From Azoarcus_F sp048158365 (lineage in GTDB: Bacteria > Pseudomonadota > Gammaproteobacteria > Burkholderiales > Rhodocyclaceae), in NCBI GenBank assembly GCA_048158365.1, contig JBLLNL010000005.1: DNA of 64,000 nucleotides; one strand, given 5' to 3'. Positions 1 through 7,472 of this stretch are shown one piece after another. Within the stretch, counting starts at the first letter, position 1. Each line of letters begins with the position of its first letter. The notes under the pieces were generated by a model. That model did no database searches. It was not told where the DNA came from and saw nothing but the letters and a program-made list of their open reading frames with translations. The translations under genes were made by a program, and so were the position numbers.

Positions 1-1656
1 GATCGACACGAGCACCGCGATTCCCCCGATCACGGCGGCCACGAAACCAAGAATCGCAAACAAGGGCGTGCCGGACGACGCATCTCCGGCGACCGTCATC
101 ACGATCGACGACCCGATGATCAGCGCAGCGGTGACGATGCCCAGCGTCAAGCGGCTGAAGGCCCGATCGATCTGGTCGCCGAACTGCTTGAGCGGCACCA
201 CATCGACCTGCACCCGGAAGCTGCCGCGCCTCACCATGCGCAGCACTCGAACCAGATCCCGGGGCAATCCGGTGATCAGTTCGAACGCACCGAGCGTCGA
301 TCGCCAGCCGCGCCGGGCCAGTGCCTCGGGCGAGTGATGAGCCAGGATACAGCGCTTCAGGAAGGGCCCCGCGACACTCGACATCTCAAAGTCCGGATCC
401 AGCTGCCGGCCCATGCCTTCCAGCGTGACGAAGGCCTTGATCAGCAGCGTCAGGTCGGGCGGTAGCGACAACGCATGCTCGCGCATGATCGCCATCAGAT
501 CGGACAGCATCATGCCGAGATTGAGCGACTTCAGCGGAACCCCGTGATACTGATCGATGAAGGCGTCGATCTCGCCGTGCAGGGCGCTGGCATCCGGATC
601 GCTGCCGGAACCCCATTCCAGAAGCACTTCGGCGGCCGCCTCGGCATCGCGACTGACCAGGCCATCGAGCAGCAGCGCGACCTCATAGCGACGCGCCTCC
701 GTCAGACGCCCGACCATGCCGAAATCGACGAAAGCGATGCGGTTGCCGGGCAGGTAGAAGACGTTTCCCGGGTGAGGATCGGCATGAAAGAATCCGTCCT
801 CCAGCATCATCTTCAGCACCGCCTCGGCGCCACGCCGCGCAAGCAGGCGGCGATCGAGGCCTGCGTCATCGAGCGCAGCGAGGCGTCGCCCCGGAATGCC
901 GTCTATGAAATCCTGGACGTTGAGCCGCTCGCAGGTCCATTGCCAGTGGATGCGGGGAACGACGATGTCGTCACGACCGGCGAAGCTGGCTGCGATCCGC
1001 TCGGCGCTGCGACATTCCGCGGCGAAGTCCATCTCGCGGCGCAGCGACAGCGTCAGCTGCCTGACGATCTCGCGCAGGCGGTAGCGATGCAGGTCGGGTG
1101 CCTCGGTCTCGAAGATCTCGGCGAGACGGGCAAGCAGTCTAAGGTCGGCCTGGACGACCGGCCAGATATCCGGACGGCGCACCTTGAGCACGACGGCCGT
1201 GCCGTCGATCAGGCGGGCACGATAGACCTGGGCGAGCGAGGCCGCCGCCAGCGGCTGCGTGTCGAGTTCCGCGAAGACGGCCTCCGGCGCTTCGCCCAGA
1301 TCCTCCACGAGTTGCGCGCGAATGCGCTCGTAGGCGACCGGGGGCACCGCATCCTGCAAGGCCTCGAACTCGGCGATCCACTCGGGCGAAAACAGATCCA
1401 CCCGCGTCGCCAGCATCTGTCCGAGCTTGATGAAGGTCGGACCCAGTTCCTCGAGAGCGCGGGACACGCGCGCCGCCGGCTCGAGCAAGGCCAGATCGGC
1501 CGGCACATGCCAGTGCAGCGTCCTGCCCGCGCGCTCGAGCGCACCGGCCATGCCGACACGGCGCACCACATCGCCAAAACCGTAGCGGATCAGGACGGCG
1601 GCGATGTCATGGACGCGCCCGAGGTCGCGTGCGGCCTTGACCGCCTGCCACAGCAT
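1..1656 (-). CDS. AarF/UbiB (ABC1) family atypical protein kinase, partial (C-terminal end beyond left edge)
   Basis: Reading the minus strand from the ATG at 1656 gives 552 open codons with no stop before the edge, so almost the whole protein (family length about 550) is present. Seen: the family's N-terminal KLGQ element at residues about 77-80, the HADPHPGN catalytic loop near 288-295, the DFGMVG metal-binding motif near 310, and a hydrophobic C-terminus that would form one or two membrane helices. The family are ADOR-type ATPases/kinases of the inner membrane, best known for supporting ubiquinone synthesis. No other ubi genes are nearby, so the exact role is open. Its ATG shares one base with the stop of the upstream gene (TGATG), implying translational coupling. 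Confidence 0.9.
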   Translation of the reverse strand, partial: MLWQAVKAARDLGRVHDIAAVLIRYGFGDVVRRVGMAGALERAGRTLHWHVPADLALLEPAARVSRALEELGPTFIKLGQMLATRVDLFSPEWIAEFEALQDAVPPVAYERIRAQLVEDLGEAPEAVFAELDTQPLAAASLAQVYRARLIDGTAVVLKVRRPDIWPVVQADLRLLARLAEIFETEAPDLHRYRLREIVRQLTLSLRREMDFAAECRSAERIAASFAGRDDIVVPRIHWQWTCERLNVQDFIDGIPGRRLAALDDAGLDRRLLARRGAEAVLKMMLEDGFFHADPHPGNVFYLPGNRIAFVDFGMVGRLTEARRYEVALLLDGLVSRDAEAAAEVLLEWGSGSDPDASALHGEIDAFIDQYHGVPLKSLNLGMMLSDLMAIMREHALSLPPDLTLLIKAFVTLEGMGRQLDPDFEMSSVAGPFLKRCILAHHSPEALARRGWRSTLGAFELITGLPRDLVRVLRMVRRGSFRVQVDVVPLKQFGDQIDRAFSRLTLGIVTAALIIGSSIVMTVAGDASSGTPLFAILGFVAAVIGGIAVLVSI

Positions 1657-2330
1657 CAGTCGTGCGACTGTGGCGGTTCGGCGTCAGTCCTGGCGCTGCG
1701 CTCGGGTTGCAGGCGTTCGGCGATCCCGGCGAGGAAGCCCGAGGCCATGCCTGCCAGCAGCGCGCCGCCGCTGCGCAGACCGTGTGCGCCAGCCTCGAGC
1801 TGCGCCCTGGCCAGATCGCCGACCGTATCGCGCAACTGGCCGAGTGACGCGGCCACCCGACCGCCCACATGGGTGCCGCTGTTGCGCGCATGATCGGCCA
1901 GATCGTGAAGCGTGGCGGACGCGAATCCGGTCGCCCCCTTCGCCGCATTGCGCATGGTCTCGATGAACATCGCCTCAAGTCCGGTCAGGTCGTCCAGGGT
2001 GCGGTGCAGTTCCTGGCGGGTGAACTCGCTGCCGCGTGTGGCGGCCTCGCGCAAGGCCAGCTCGGTCGCTTCCGCGGCCGCGGCCAGCGCCTCGTCCAGT
2101 CCGCTCATCGCCTCGGACAGGGTCTGTCGCTCCCGATCGCCGAGCGCGGCGGAGCCTCTTCGCGCCCCCTCCACCACCGAATGCATCACATGCCTGAGCG
2201 CCTCGGTGTCGAGCCGACCCTCCGACAAGGCCTCGAGCGTGATCCGCCGCACCTCCTCGCGCACGCCGGCGACATCGCCCGCGACAGCCGCCTGCACATC
2301 CTCTTCGATCCGATCTGCATCACTGCTCAT
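1656..2330 (-). CDS. Conserved hypothetical protein (possibly DUF6781), partner of UbiB-family kinase
   Basis: A 224-residue protein rich in Ala, Glu and Arg, predicted to be almost entirely amphipathic helix, with a short glycine-rich hydrophobic stretch near residues 190-205 (GGALLAGMASGFLAGI). I associate it from memory with DUF6781, with modest certainty. The start is well supported by GGAGGTGG eight bases before the ATG. It sits directly upstream of the UbiB-type kinase, and the two genes overlap by one base, so the proteins are probably made in a fixed ratio. The helical, membrane-seeking tail would suit a peripheral partner of a membrane kinase, but no catalytic motif is visible and no function can be given. 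Confidence 0.75.
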   Translation of the reverse strand: MSSDADRIEEDVQAAVAGDVAGVREEVRRITLEALSEGRLDTEALRHVMHSVVEGARRGSAALGDRERQTLSEAMSGLDEALAAAAEATELALREAATRGSEFTRQELHRTLDDLTGLEAMFIETMRNAAKGATGFASATLHDLADHARNSGTHVGGRVAASLGQLRDTVGDLARAQLEAGAHGLRSGGALLAGMASGFLAGIAERLQPERSARTDAEPPQSHD

Positions 2331-2433
2331 GTCGCCACCTCCATATCTACAGCATAGAAGATTGCACCGGAATGCACACGGTCGCCGCCCTTATCAGGAG
2401 GGCAATCGCACGAACACGGTGATGCGCTGTGGG

Positions 2434-2614
2434 CCGGGGAGGGCGCCTGTCCTCGCGGCGACTCGGCCCGAGCGCATGCCGCTGTTGGCGAGCGTAGCGT
2501 CCGCGATCCCTGCTGTCTGAGCGCGAAGCGCGAGTTCAGGGATCGCAGCGAAGCGAGCCTTACAGCGGCAGCGCGAGTGGCCGTCGGAGCCGCGAGGAAA
2601 GGCGCCCTCCCCGG
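2434..2614. repeat. 181-bp near-perfect palindrome (long hairpin) between tpx and the DUF6781-like gene
   Basis: The outer arms CCGGGGAGGGCGCC (2434 on) and GGCGCCCTCCCCGG (to 2614) are exact inverted copies. Pairing continues inward with few mismatches through CTCGCGGC/GCCGCGAG, CCGCTGT/ACAGCGG and GCGATCCCTG/CAGGGATCGC to an apex near 2524. It would fold into one very long stem in RNA or a cruciform in DNA. No protein reading frame in it is convincing. It could terminate tpx transcription or be a REP/BIME-like mobile repeat. Confidence 0.8.
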
Positions 2615-2625
2615 CGAGCACCTAC

Positions 2626-3126
2626 TTACTTCAGCGCCGCCAGCGCCGCCGCATAGTTCGGTTCGTTCTTGATCTCAGGCACGAGCTCGGAATGAATCAC
2701 CTTGTTGTGCTCGTCGAGCACCACCACCGCACGGGCGGTCACGCCGGCGAGCGGACCAGAGGTGATCTCGACACCGTAATTGCGCATGAACTCGCGGCCG
2801 CGCATCGTGGACAGGCTCACCACGTTGGCCAGGCCCTCGGTTTCGCAGAAACGCTTCATCGCGAACGGCAGGTCGGCGGCCACCACCAGCACCACGGTGT
2901 TGGCCAGCGCGCCGGCCTCGGCGTTGAACTTGCGGGTCGAGGTCGCGCAAGTCGGTGTATCCAGGCTGGGAACGATATTCAGCACCTTGCGCTTTCCGGC
3001 ATAGGTGTCGAGCGTGACGTCGGCGAGATCGACACCCACCAGCGAGAACGCCGGTGCGGCATCGCCGGGCTGAGGGAACGTGCCGGCCACTTCGATCGGG
3101 TTACCACCCAGGGTTACAGTACTCAT
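2626..3126 (-). CDS. tpx: Thiol peroxidase Tpx (2-Cys peroxiredoxin)
   Basis: A 166-residue protein of normal Tpx length (168 in E. coli). It reduces hydrogen peroxide and alkyl hydroperoxides, preferring lipid hydroperoxides, with thioredoxin as the usual reductant. The peroxidatic cysteine is C60 in SLDTPTC and the resolving cysteine C94 in RFCETEG, the typical Tpx spacing. The start at 3126 is chosen over an upstream in-frame ATG at 3171 because it is preceded by GGAGA at good spacing and begins with the family-typical MSTVTLGGNPIEV. It is monocistronic: fdhD is divergent and the long palindrome follows the stop. Confidence 0.95.
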   Translation of the reverse strand: MSTVTLGGNPIEVAGTFPQPGDAAPAFSLVGVDLADVTLDTYAGKRKVLNIVPSLDTPTCATSTRKFNAEAGALANTVVLVVAADLPFAMKRFCETEGLANVVSLSTMRGREFMRNYGVEITSGPLAGVTARAVVVLDEHNKVIHSELVPEIKNEPNYAAALAALK

Positions 3127-3406
3127 CTTGAAGTCTCCATTGCTTGAGTCGGGCTGTTCGGATGTGTCCACTGCGGGAGAGTTCGTTCACCCGGTCGGAC
3201 TGCAGCAAGAGTGCAGGAGTTCGGCGCATTCGGCAAGTCGGCGCATGCCCGGTCGAACTGCCACCATCCGGTTTCCCCGGGGCACCGGCCACGCCCTTCA
3301 GCCGCATCACCGGGGGCGCACGAACAGGCCTCGTTGCCCCGGTCCGACCGGCAGAAGTCTCGCCGGGAGGCGTTAGAATGCAGGGCGGAAGGCTTCAACC
3401 CTGAAG

Positions 3407-4249
3407 ATGGAAGCGAACGATACGATGGCTACAGCTGAAAGACCCCTGCTGAGCGAGGCAAAGCGCGCGCTGACGATCACGATACCGGCCGAGAACGAGC
3501 ACGGCGAGGTCGTGCCGACCTCGATCGCAGGCGAATACCCATTGACCGTCTATGTGGATAAGCGCGAGATCGTCACGCTGATGACGCTGGGCGCCGCGCC
3601 CGAAGCGCTGACCATCGGCTGGTTGCGTAATCAGCGGCTGGTCGGCAGCCTGGACGAGATCGCGTCGGTGCAGGTCGACTGGGAGGTGGATGCGGTATCG
3701 GTCACGACCCGCGGCGGTCTGAAGGACGTGGAGGCGCGTCTGAGCACGCGCACGGTTACCACCGGCTGCGGTCAGGGCACCGTGTTCGGTGACCTGATGG
3801 AAGAGGTGGACAGCATCGCGCTGCCGGACGACGTGGCGTTCTCGGAGAGCAGGTTGTATGCGCTGATGGACGCGGTTCGCAAGCACGAGTCGATCTACAA
3901 GCAGGCAGGCGCGGTGCACGGCTGCGCGCTGGCGGCCCCGTCGGGCGACGATTGCGAAATCCTGATGTTCTTCGAGGATGTCGGCCGGCACAACGCGGTC
4001 GATGCAATCGCCGGCCAGATGTGGCTGGACGGCCATGAAGGCGGCGACAAGATCTTCTACACCACCGGCCGGCTGACGTCCGAGATGGTGATCAAGACCG
4101 CCCAGATGGGCATTCCGGTACTGGTATCGCGTTCCGGGCTCACGCAAATGGGCTGGGAGATCGCGCGCCGCATCGGATTGACGATGATCGGTCGCGCGCA
4201 GGGCAAGCACTATCTTCTTTTCACCGGCCAGGAGAGGTTTACACGATGA
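3407..4249 (+). CDS. fdhD: FdhD sulfurtransferase for formate dehydrogenase
   Basis: FdhD carries sulfur from the cysteine desulfurase IscS to the molybdenum bis-MGD cofactor, which formate dehydrogenase needs for activity. The 280-residue protein shows the family landmarks GWLRNQ, the central cysteine loop, FEDVGRHNAVD and TTGRLTSEMV. In the E. coli protein the mobile loop holds two cysteines (C121 and C124, CxxC). Here it reads TTGCGQGT, with C121 present and a glycine at 124, so only one cysteine remains. An alternative start at 3425 is preceded by GGAAG and is equally possible. Its stop overlaps mobA by four bases (ATGA), and it lies beside the formate dehydrogenase operon. Confidence 0.95.
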   Translation: MEANDTMATAERPLLSEAKRALTITIPAENEHGEVVPTSIAGEYPLTVYVDKREIVTLMTLGAAPEALTIGWLRNQRLVGSLDEIASVQVDWEVDAVSVTTRGGLKDVEARLSTRTVTTGCGQGTVFGDLMEEVDSIALPDDVAFSESRLYALMDAVRKHESIYKQAGAVHGCALAAPSGDDCEILMFFEDVGRHNAVDAIAGQMWLDGHEGGDKIFYTTGRLTSEMVIKTAQMGIPVLVSRSGLTQMGWEIARRIGLTMIGRAQGKHYLLFTGQERFTR

Positions 4250-4821
4250 AGATCAGCGCAGTCATTCTGGCCGGCGGACAGGGACGGCGCATGGGCGGGG
4301 TCGACAAGGGTCTGGTCGAACTCAACGGCAAGCCCATGGTGGAGTGGGTGCTCGAGCGCCTGCGTCCGCAGGTCGATGAGGTGTTGATCAATGCCAACCA
4401 GAATCTGGATCGATATCGCGCCTTCGGCGTGCCGGTCTTTTCGGATGCCATCGGCGGTTTTGCTGGTCCGCTGGCCGGGCTGCATGCCGGACTCGCACAG
4501 GCGGGTTGCCCGCTCGTGGTGACCGCGCCATGCGACTCCCCGTTTCTGCCCACCGACCTGGTGTCGCGACTGGCCGACGCACTCGACGCGAACGCGGCCG
4601 ATTTGGCCGTGGCGCACACTTTCGAGCAGGCGCATCCGGTGTTCTGCCTGTGCCGGCGCGACCTGCTGCCGCATCTCGAGGTCTTCCTGAACGCGGGCGG
4701 ACGTAAGATCGACCGCTGGTATGAGACGCTCAAGGTGGTAGCAGTCCAGTTCGACGATCAGGAAGAGGCCTTCCGCAACATCAACACCCGCGAGGAACTG
4801 GGGGCCGCCGACAGCGCTTGA
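4246..4821 (+). CDS. mobA: Molybdenum cofactor guanylyltransferase MobA
   Basis: MobA transfers GMP from GTP to molybdopterin to make the guanine dinucleotide form that formate dehydrogenase binds. At 191 residues it matches E. coli MobA (194). The N-terminal nucleotide-binding loop LAGGQGRRMGGVDKGL and the metal/substrate motif TAPCDSPFLP are intact. It is coupled to fdhD by an ATGA overlap, an arrangement that ties sulfuration and guanylation of the cofactor to the neighbouring formate dehydrogenase. A GC-rich inverted repeat (GAGCCGG/CCGGCTC, 4824-4847) lies just after the stop, between it and the convergent fdh operon, and may act as a shared weak terminator. Confidence 0.93.
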   Translation: MKISAVILAGGQGRRMGGVDKGLVELNGKPMVEWVLERLRPQVDEVLINANQNLDRYRAFGVPVFSDAIGGFAGPLAGLHAGLAQAGCPLVVTAPCDSPFLPTDLVSRLADALDANAADLAVAHTFEQAHPVFCLCRRDLLPHLEVFLNAGGRKIDRWYETLKVVAVQFDDQEEAFRNINTREELGAADSA

Positions 4822-4845
4822 TCGAGCCGGGCCAACCGGTCCGGC

Positions 4846-5361
4846 TCAGGCCTTGCTGCCGTTCTCCGGAAACATGTCCCAGATCCGTATCTCGCCACTG
4901 TGTCCCTGCCAGTCGGCGACTTTTTGTTGCGGCAATACCCGTTTGAACGCTTCATGGATGCCCTCGTCGTCCGACCTGCGTTCCAGCACCAGCATCGTCC
5001 CGGGCTCGTATTCGCACAGGCTGGCGGCGTAATCGACTTCCTGCCGCGCGACCGGCAGGGCCTCGTCGAGCGACGGCGCGCCGAACGCGCGGACCAGATG
5101 ACGGGCCAGCGATTCAATCGCCCCCTTGTATTCCGCTTCGCTGACCTCGGCGATGCTGACCACGGTCGCCCAGCCGAAGCGCTCCAGGCTCAGGAAGCCA
5201 TTCCGGAACGCCTGGCGGGCCTTGCCCGTCAGTTGCTCGGGATCCTCGTCCGAAAAGGCGAACACGAAGCTTCCGGTGACCGCCAGTTCACCCGCCTGTG
5301 CGGCCGGGGCAAAGACGTGGTCGTCGGTATCGTCGAGGCGTGCCACGCGCAAAAGCTTCAT
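4846..5361 (-). CDS. DUF6505-like protein, last gene of the formate dehydrogenase operon
   Basis: A 171-residue soluble protein with no signal peptide or membrane segment, beginning MKLLRVARLDDTDDHVF and ending in a conserved-looking IWDMFPENG. I associate it with DUF6505 by memory and by its place beside formate dehydrogenase genes; I see no catalytic motif. It follows the cytochrome b subunit by 126 bases on the same strand, so it is probably the distal gene of the fdh operon and may serve maturation or stability of the complex. That role is inferred from context only. Confidence 0.75.
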   Translation of the reverse strand: MKLLRVARLDDTDDHVFAPAAQAGELAVTGSFVFAFSDEDPEQLTGKARQAFRNGFLSLERFGWATVVSIAEVSEAEYKGAIESLARHLVRAFGAPSLDEALPVARQEVDYAASLCEYEPGTMLVLERRSDDEGIHEAFKRVLPQQKVADWQGHSGEIRIWDMFPENGSKA

Positions 5362-5487
5362 CGTGTCTTCCTGTCGTCCAGCGTTGTCGTGAAGGGAGAG
5401 CGGCCGGGTGTGAAACCCTGCCGCTCGGATCGGGGCGCTCTTGTCGGCGCCCTCAAGTCGAAAGCACTCGGTCGCAAGACCGAAGCA

Positions 5488-6585
5488 TCAGTGACTCGGC
5501 TGGCCGATCGGTGGCGCCGTAGCACCCGGGCCCGCGCCGCTGTCGGCCGGCACCGGCTTCACCCCTTTCGCGAGTTCTTCCTCCAGCCACAGGTCGTGAT
5601 GCTGCTTCGCCCAATTGACGTCGACCCGGCCGGACGTCATGCCCTCCAGCGCGCCCTCCGTGCCGAGCGTGCCGATATAGGCATGCCCGAAGAAGAAGGC
5701 TATCCAAAGCAGCGACCCGATCGCATGCACCGCCTGGGCCAACGCCATGTCGGCGCGGGTCTGGCCGAACAACGGAAAGTTCAGCAGGAAGCCGGACACG
5801 CTGACGGCGATGCCGAGCACGACGATGCCGAGCCAGAACCAGATCTTCTCGCCGCCGTTGAACTTGCCGGCCGACGGATGCTTCTTGCCGAAAATGCCGC
5901 CGCCGGCGGCGAACCACTTCAGGTCGGTGCCGTTCGGAATGTTGTGCCGCACCCACATCACGATCATCAGCAGCACGCCCACCGAGAAGGCCGGTCCGAC
6001 ATAATTGTGCACGACCTTGCCGACATCCGCCCATGCGGCGAAAGCCTGGTGCCCCATCAACGGAATCAGCACGGTGCGCCCGAACAACAGGCTCAGACCG
6101 GTGATCGCGAGCACGATGAAACTGATTGCGGTGAACCAGTGCAGGAAGCGCTCGAAGGGTTTCCAGCGCTGGATCGTCATCCCGGCGCGGCCATGGACGA
6201 GCTTGATCCGGCCGACCACGGTGAATACCAGCGCCACCAGCACCAGCGCGCCGATCAGCAGATAGCCGCCGTAGGCGATCAGCGGGCCCATGCGAAACTG
6301 CCGCCAGGTCTCGCCGGTGTTGGAGATCAGCGTGCTGGTCACATAGGGGCCGGTCTGCGTCGTGACCCCGCTCTGGCCCTCGCGTGCGTCGCGCCACATG
6401 TCGGAGCGCGGGTTGGTCGCTCGTTCAGCGCCGAAACGCTGCTGTTGCTGCTGCATGCCCTGTCCCCCGGACTGCGCGAGCGCATAACCCAGCGGCAGCG
6501 CGATGGACAGCAGCAGGATGAGCGCGAGGCTCCACATCATGGAGCGGCGCCTGCGCCGCGCACTGCTCGAGATTGCATCCTTCAT
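5488..6585 (-). CDS. fdhC: Formate dehydrogenase gamma subunit, membrane cytochrome b
   Basis: The membrane anchor that takes electrons from FdhB through b hemes to the quinone pool. The 365-residue protein has an N-terminal membrane segment (about 17-38), a periplasmic Gln/Arg-rich loop, then further hydrophobic segments near 100-122, 150-170, 195-213, 250-272 and 285-310. Candidate heme-ligand histidines are in FLHWFTAISF, VVHNYVG, VHAIGSLL and FGHAYIGT. The core matches the FdoI/FdnI cytochrome b556 family, but it is longer than the roughly 210-residue E. coli subunits because of the N-terminal extension and a Pro/Gly-rich tail. It lies 11 bases after the small lipoprotein gene. Confidence 0.92.
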   Translation of the reverse strand: MKDAISSSARRRRRSMMWSLALILLLSIALPLGYALAQSGGQGMQQQQQRFGAERATNPRSDMWRDAREGQSGVTTQTGPYVTSTLISNTGETWRQFRMGPLIAYGGYLLIGALVLVALVFTVVGRIKLVHGRAGMTIQRWKPFERFLHWFTAISFIVLAITGLSLLFGRTVLIPLMGHQAFAAWADVGKVVHNYVGPAFSVGVLLMIVMWVRHNIPNGTDLKWFAAGGGIFGKKHPSAGKFNGGEKIWFWLGIVVLGIAVSVSGFLLNFPLFGQTRADMALAQAVHAIGSLLWIAFFFGHAYIGTLGTEGALEGMTSGRVDVNWAKQHHDLWLEEELAKGVKPVPADSGAGPGATAPPIGQPSH

Positions 6586-6596
6586 GGCAAAGACTC

Positions 6597-6791
6597 CTAA
6601 CGGTCGGTCATGCCGGTCATGGCGCGTTCGCGCAGCTGTTCCTGCCTGCGCTGCGCGGCCTCCTGGGTCGCCGTTTCGTCGTGCTTGCCCTTGTAGACAC
6701 CCGGTTCGTGGAACACGACCTCCTGATCGCAGGCGGTCAGCAGGGACAGGCTGGCCACCGCCAGCACTACAAGCATCGCTTTGTACGGCAT
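6597..6791 (-). CDS. Small lipoprotein of the formate dehydrogenase operon
   Basis: A 64-residue protein. The start at 6791 is set by AAGGAG eight bases upstream. It has a lysine-bearing hydrophobic leader and the lipobox LLTAC, so the mature peptide of about 45 residues would begin with a lipidated cysteine and then continue DQEVVFHEPGVYKGK, followed by a charged, Gln/Arg-rich helical tail. It lies between fdhB and fdhC in the operon, so it is likely to act at the periplasmic face near the cytochrome b subunit, perhaps in assembly. I do not recognise a named family. Confidence 0.8.
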   Translation of the reverse strand: MPYKAMLVVLAVASLSLLTACDQEVVFHEPGVYKGKHDETATQEAAQRRQEQLRERAMTGMTDR

Positions 6792-6829
6792 CGTTGCACT
6801 CCTTTCGTCTTTCCGATCAGGCTCACTTA

Positions 6830-6863
6830 CAAGGGACGGACCCCGACCGGGGTCCATCCCTTG
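6830..6863 (-). terminator. Stem-loop directly after the fdhB stop codon
   Basis: CAAGGGA and TCCCTTG form the base and GGACCCC/GGGGTCC the upper stem, with a GACC loop and one mismatch, giving a strong hairpin that begins one base after the fdhB stop. There is no T run, so it is more likely to attenuate or to protect the 3' end of the fdhAB message inside the operon than to stop transcription fully. Confidence 0.5.
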
Positions 6864-7451
6864 TCAGGCGGTGCCGTAGGCCGCCTGCCAGCCCCAGGTC
6901 TGCGGCCGCCCACCACGACGCATCACGCGCTGGCGGTAGATATCCGAGACCACGTCGCCGTCGCCGGCGAGCAGGGCCTTGGTGGAACACATCTCGGCGC
7001 ACAGCGGTAGCTTGCCCTCGGCAATCCGGTTGGCGCCGTACTTCACGTACTCCGCCTCGGAGTGGGTCTCCTCGGGCCCGCCGGCACAGAAGGTGCACTT
7101 GTCCATTTTGCCGCGCACTCCGAAAGCCGATTGCTGCGGATACTGCGGTGCGCCGAACGGGCAGGCGTAAAAGCAGTAGCCACACCCTATGCACAAGTCC
7201 TTGTCATGCAACACGATGCCGTCGGCGGTGGTGTAGAAGCAATCCACCGGACAGACCGCCGCGCACGGGGCATCGCTGCAGTGCATACAAGCCACCGACA
7301 CCGACTTCTCGCCCGGTACGCCGTCGTCCATGACGATGACCCGGCGGCGGTTCACGCCCCAAGGCACCTCGTGCTCGCTCTTGCAAGCGGTGACACAGGC
7401 CTGGCACTCGATGCAGCGCTCGGCGTCACAGAGAAATTTCATTCTGGCCAT
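6864..7451 (-). CDS. fdhB: Formate dehydrogenase beta subunit, four-cluster ferredoxin
   Basis: Electron-transfer subunit linking the molybdenum subunit to cytochrome b. In 195 residues it holds four cysteine groups for [4Fe-4S] clusters: C13/C16/C19/C23 in CIECQACVTAC; CMHCSDAPCAAVC; CIGCGYCFYACPFGAPQ; and CTFC paired with CAEMC. It is shorter than the roughly 290-residue E. coli FdnH because the C-terminal membrane helix is absent, resembling instead the soluble beta subunits of the Desulfovibrio and betaproteobacterial type. It follows fdhA by 21 bases. The hairpin at 6830-6863 follows its stop. Confidence 0.95.
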   Translation of the reverse strand: MARMKFLCDAERCIECQACVTACKSEHEVPWGVNRRRVIVMDDGVPGEKSVSVACMHCSDAPCAAVCPVDCFYTTADGIVLHDKDLCIGCGYCFYACPFGAPQYPQQSAFGVRGKMDKCTFCAGGPEETHSEAEYVKYGANRIAEGKLPLCAEMCSTKALLAGDGDVVSDIYRQRVMRRGGRPQTWGWQAAYGTA

Positions 7452-7472
7452 AATGGCTCTCCTACATCCGTC

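Noticed and set aside
475..1893. 472-codon plus-strand frame
   Set aside because: It is antisense to the UbiB-family kinase, whose minus frame has all family motifs; the plus product has no recognisable domain and is His/Asp/Arg-rich shadow sequence.
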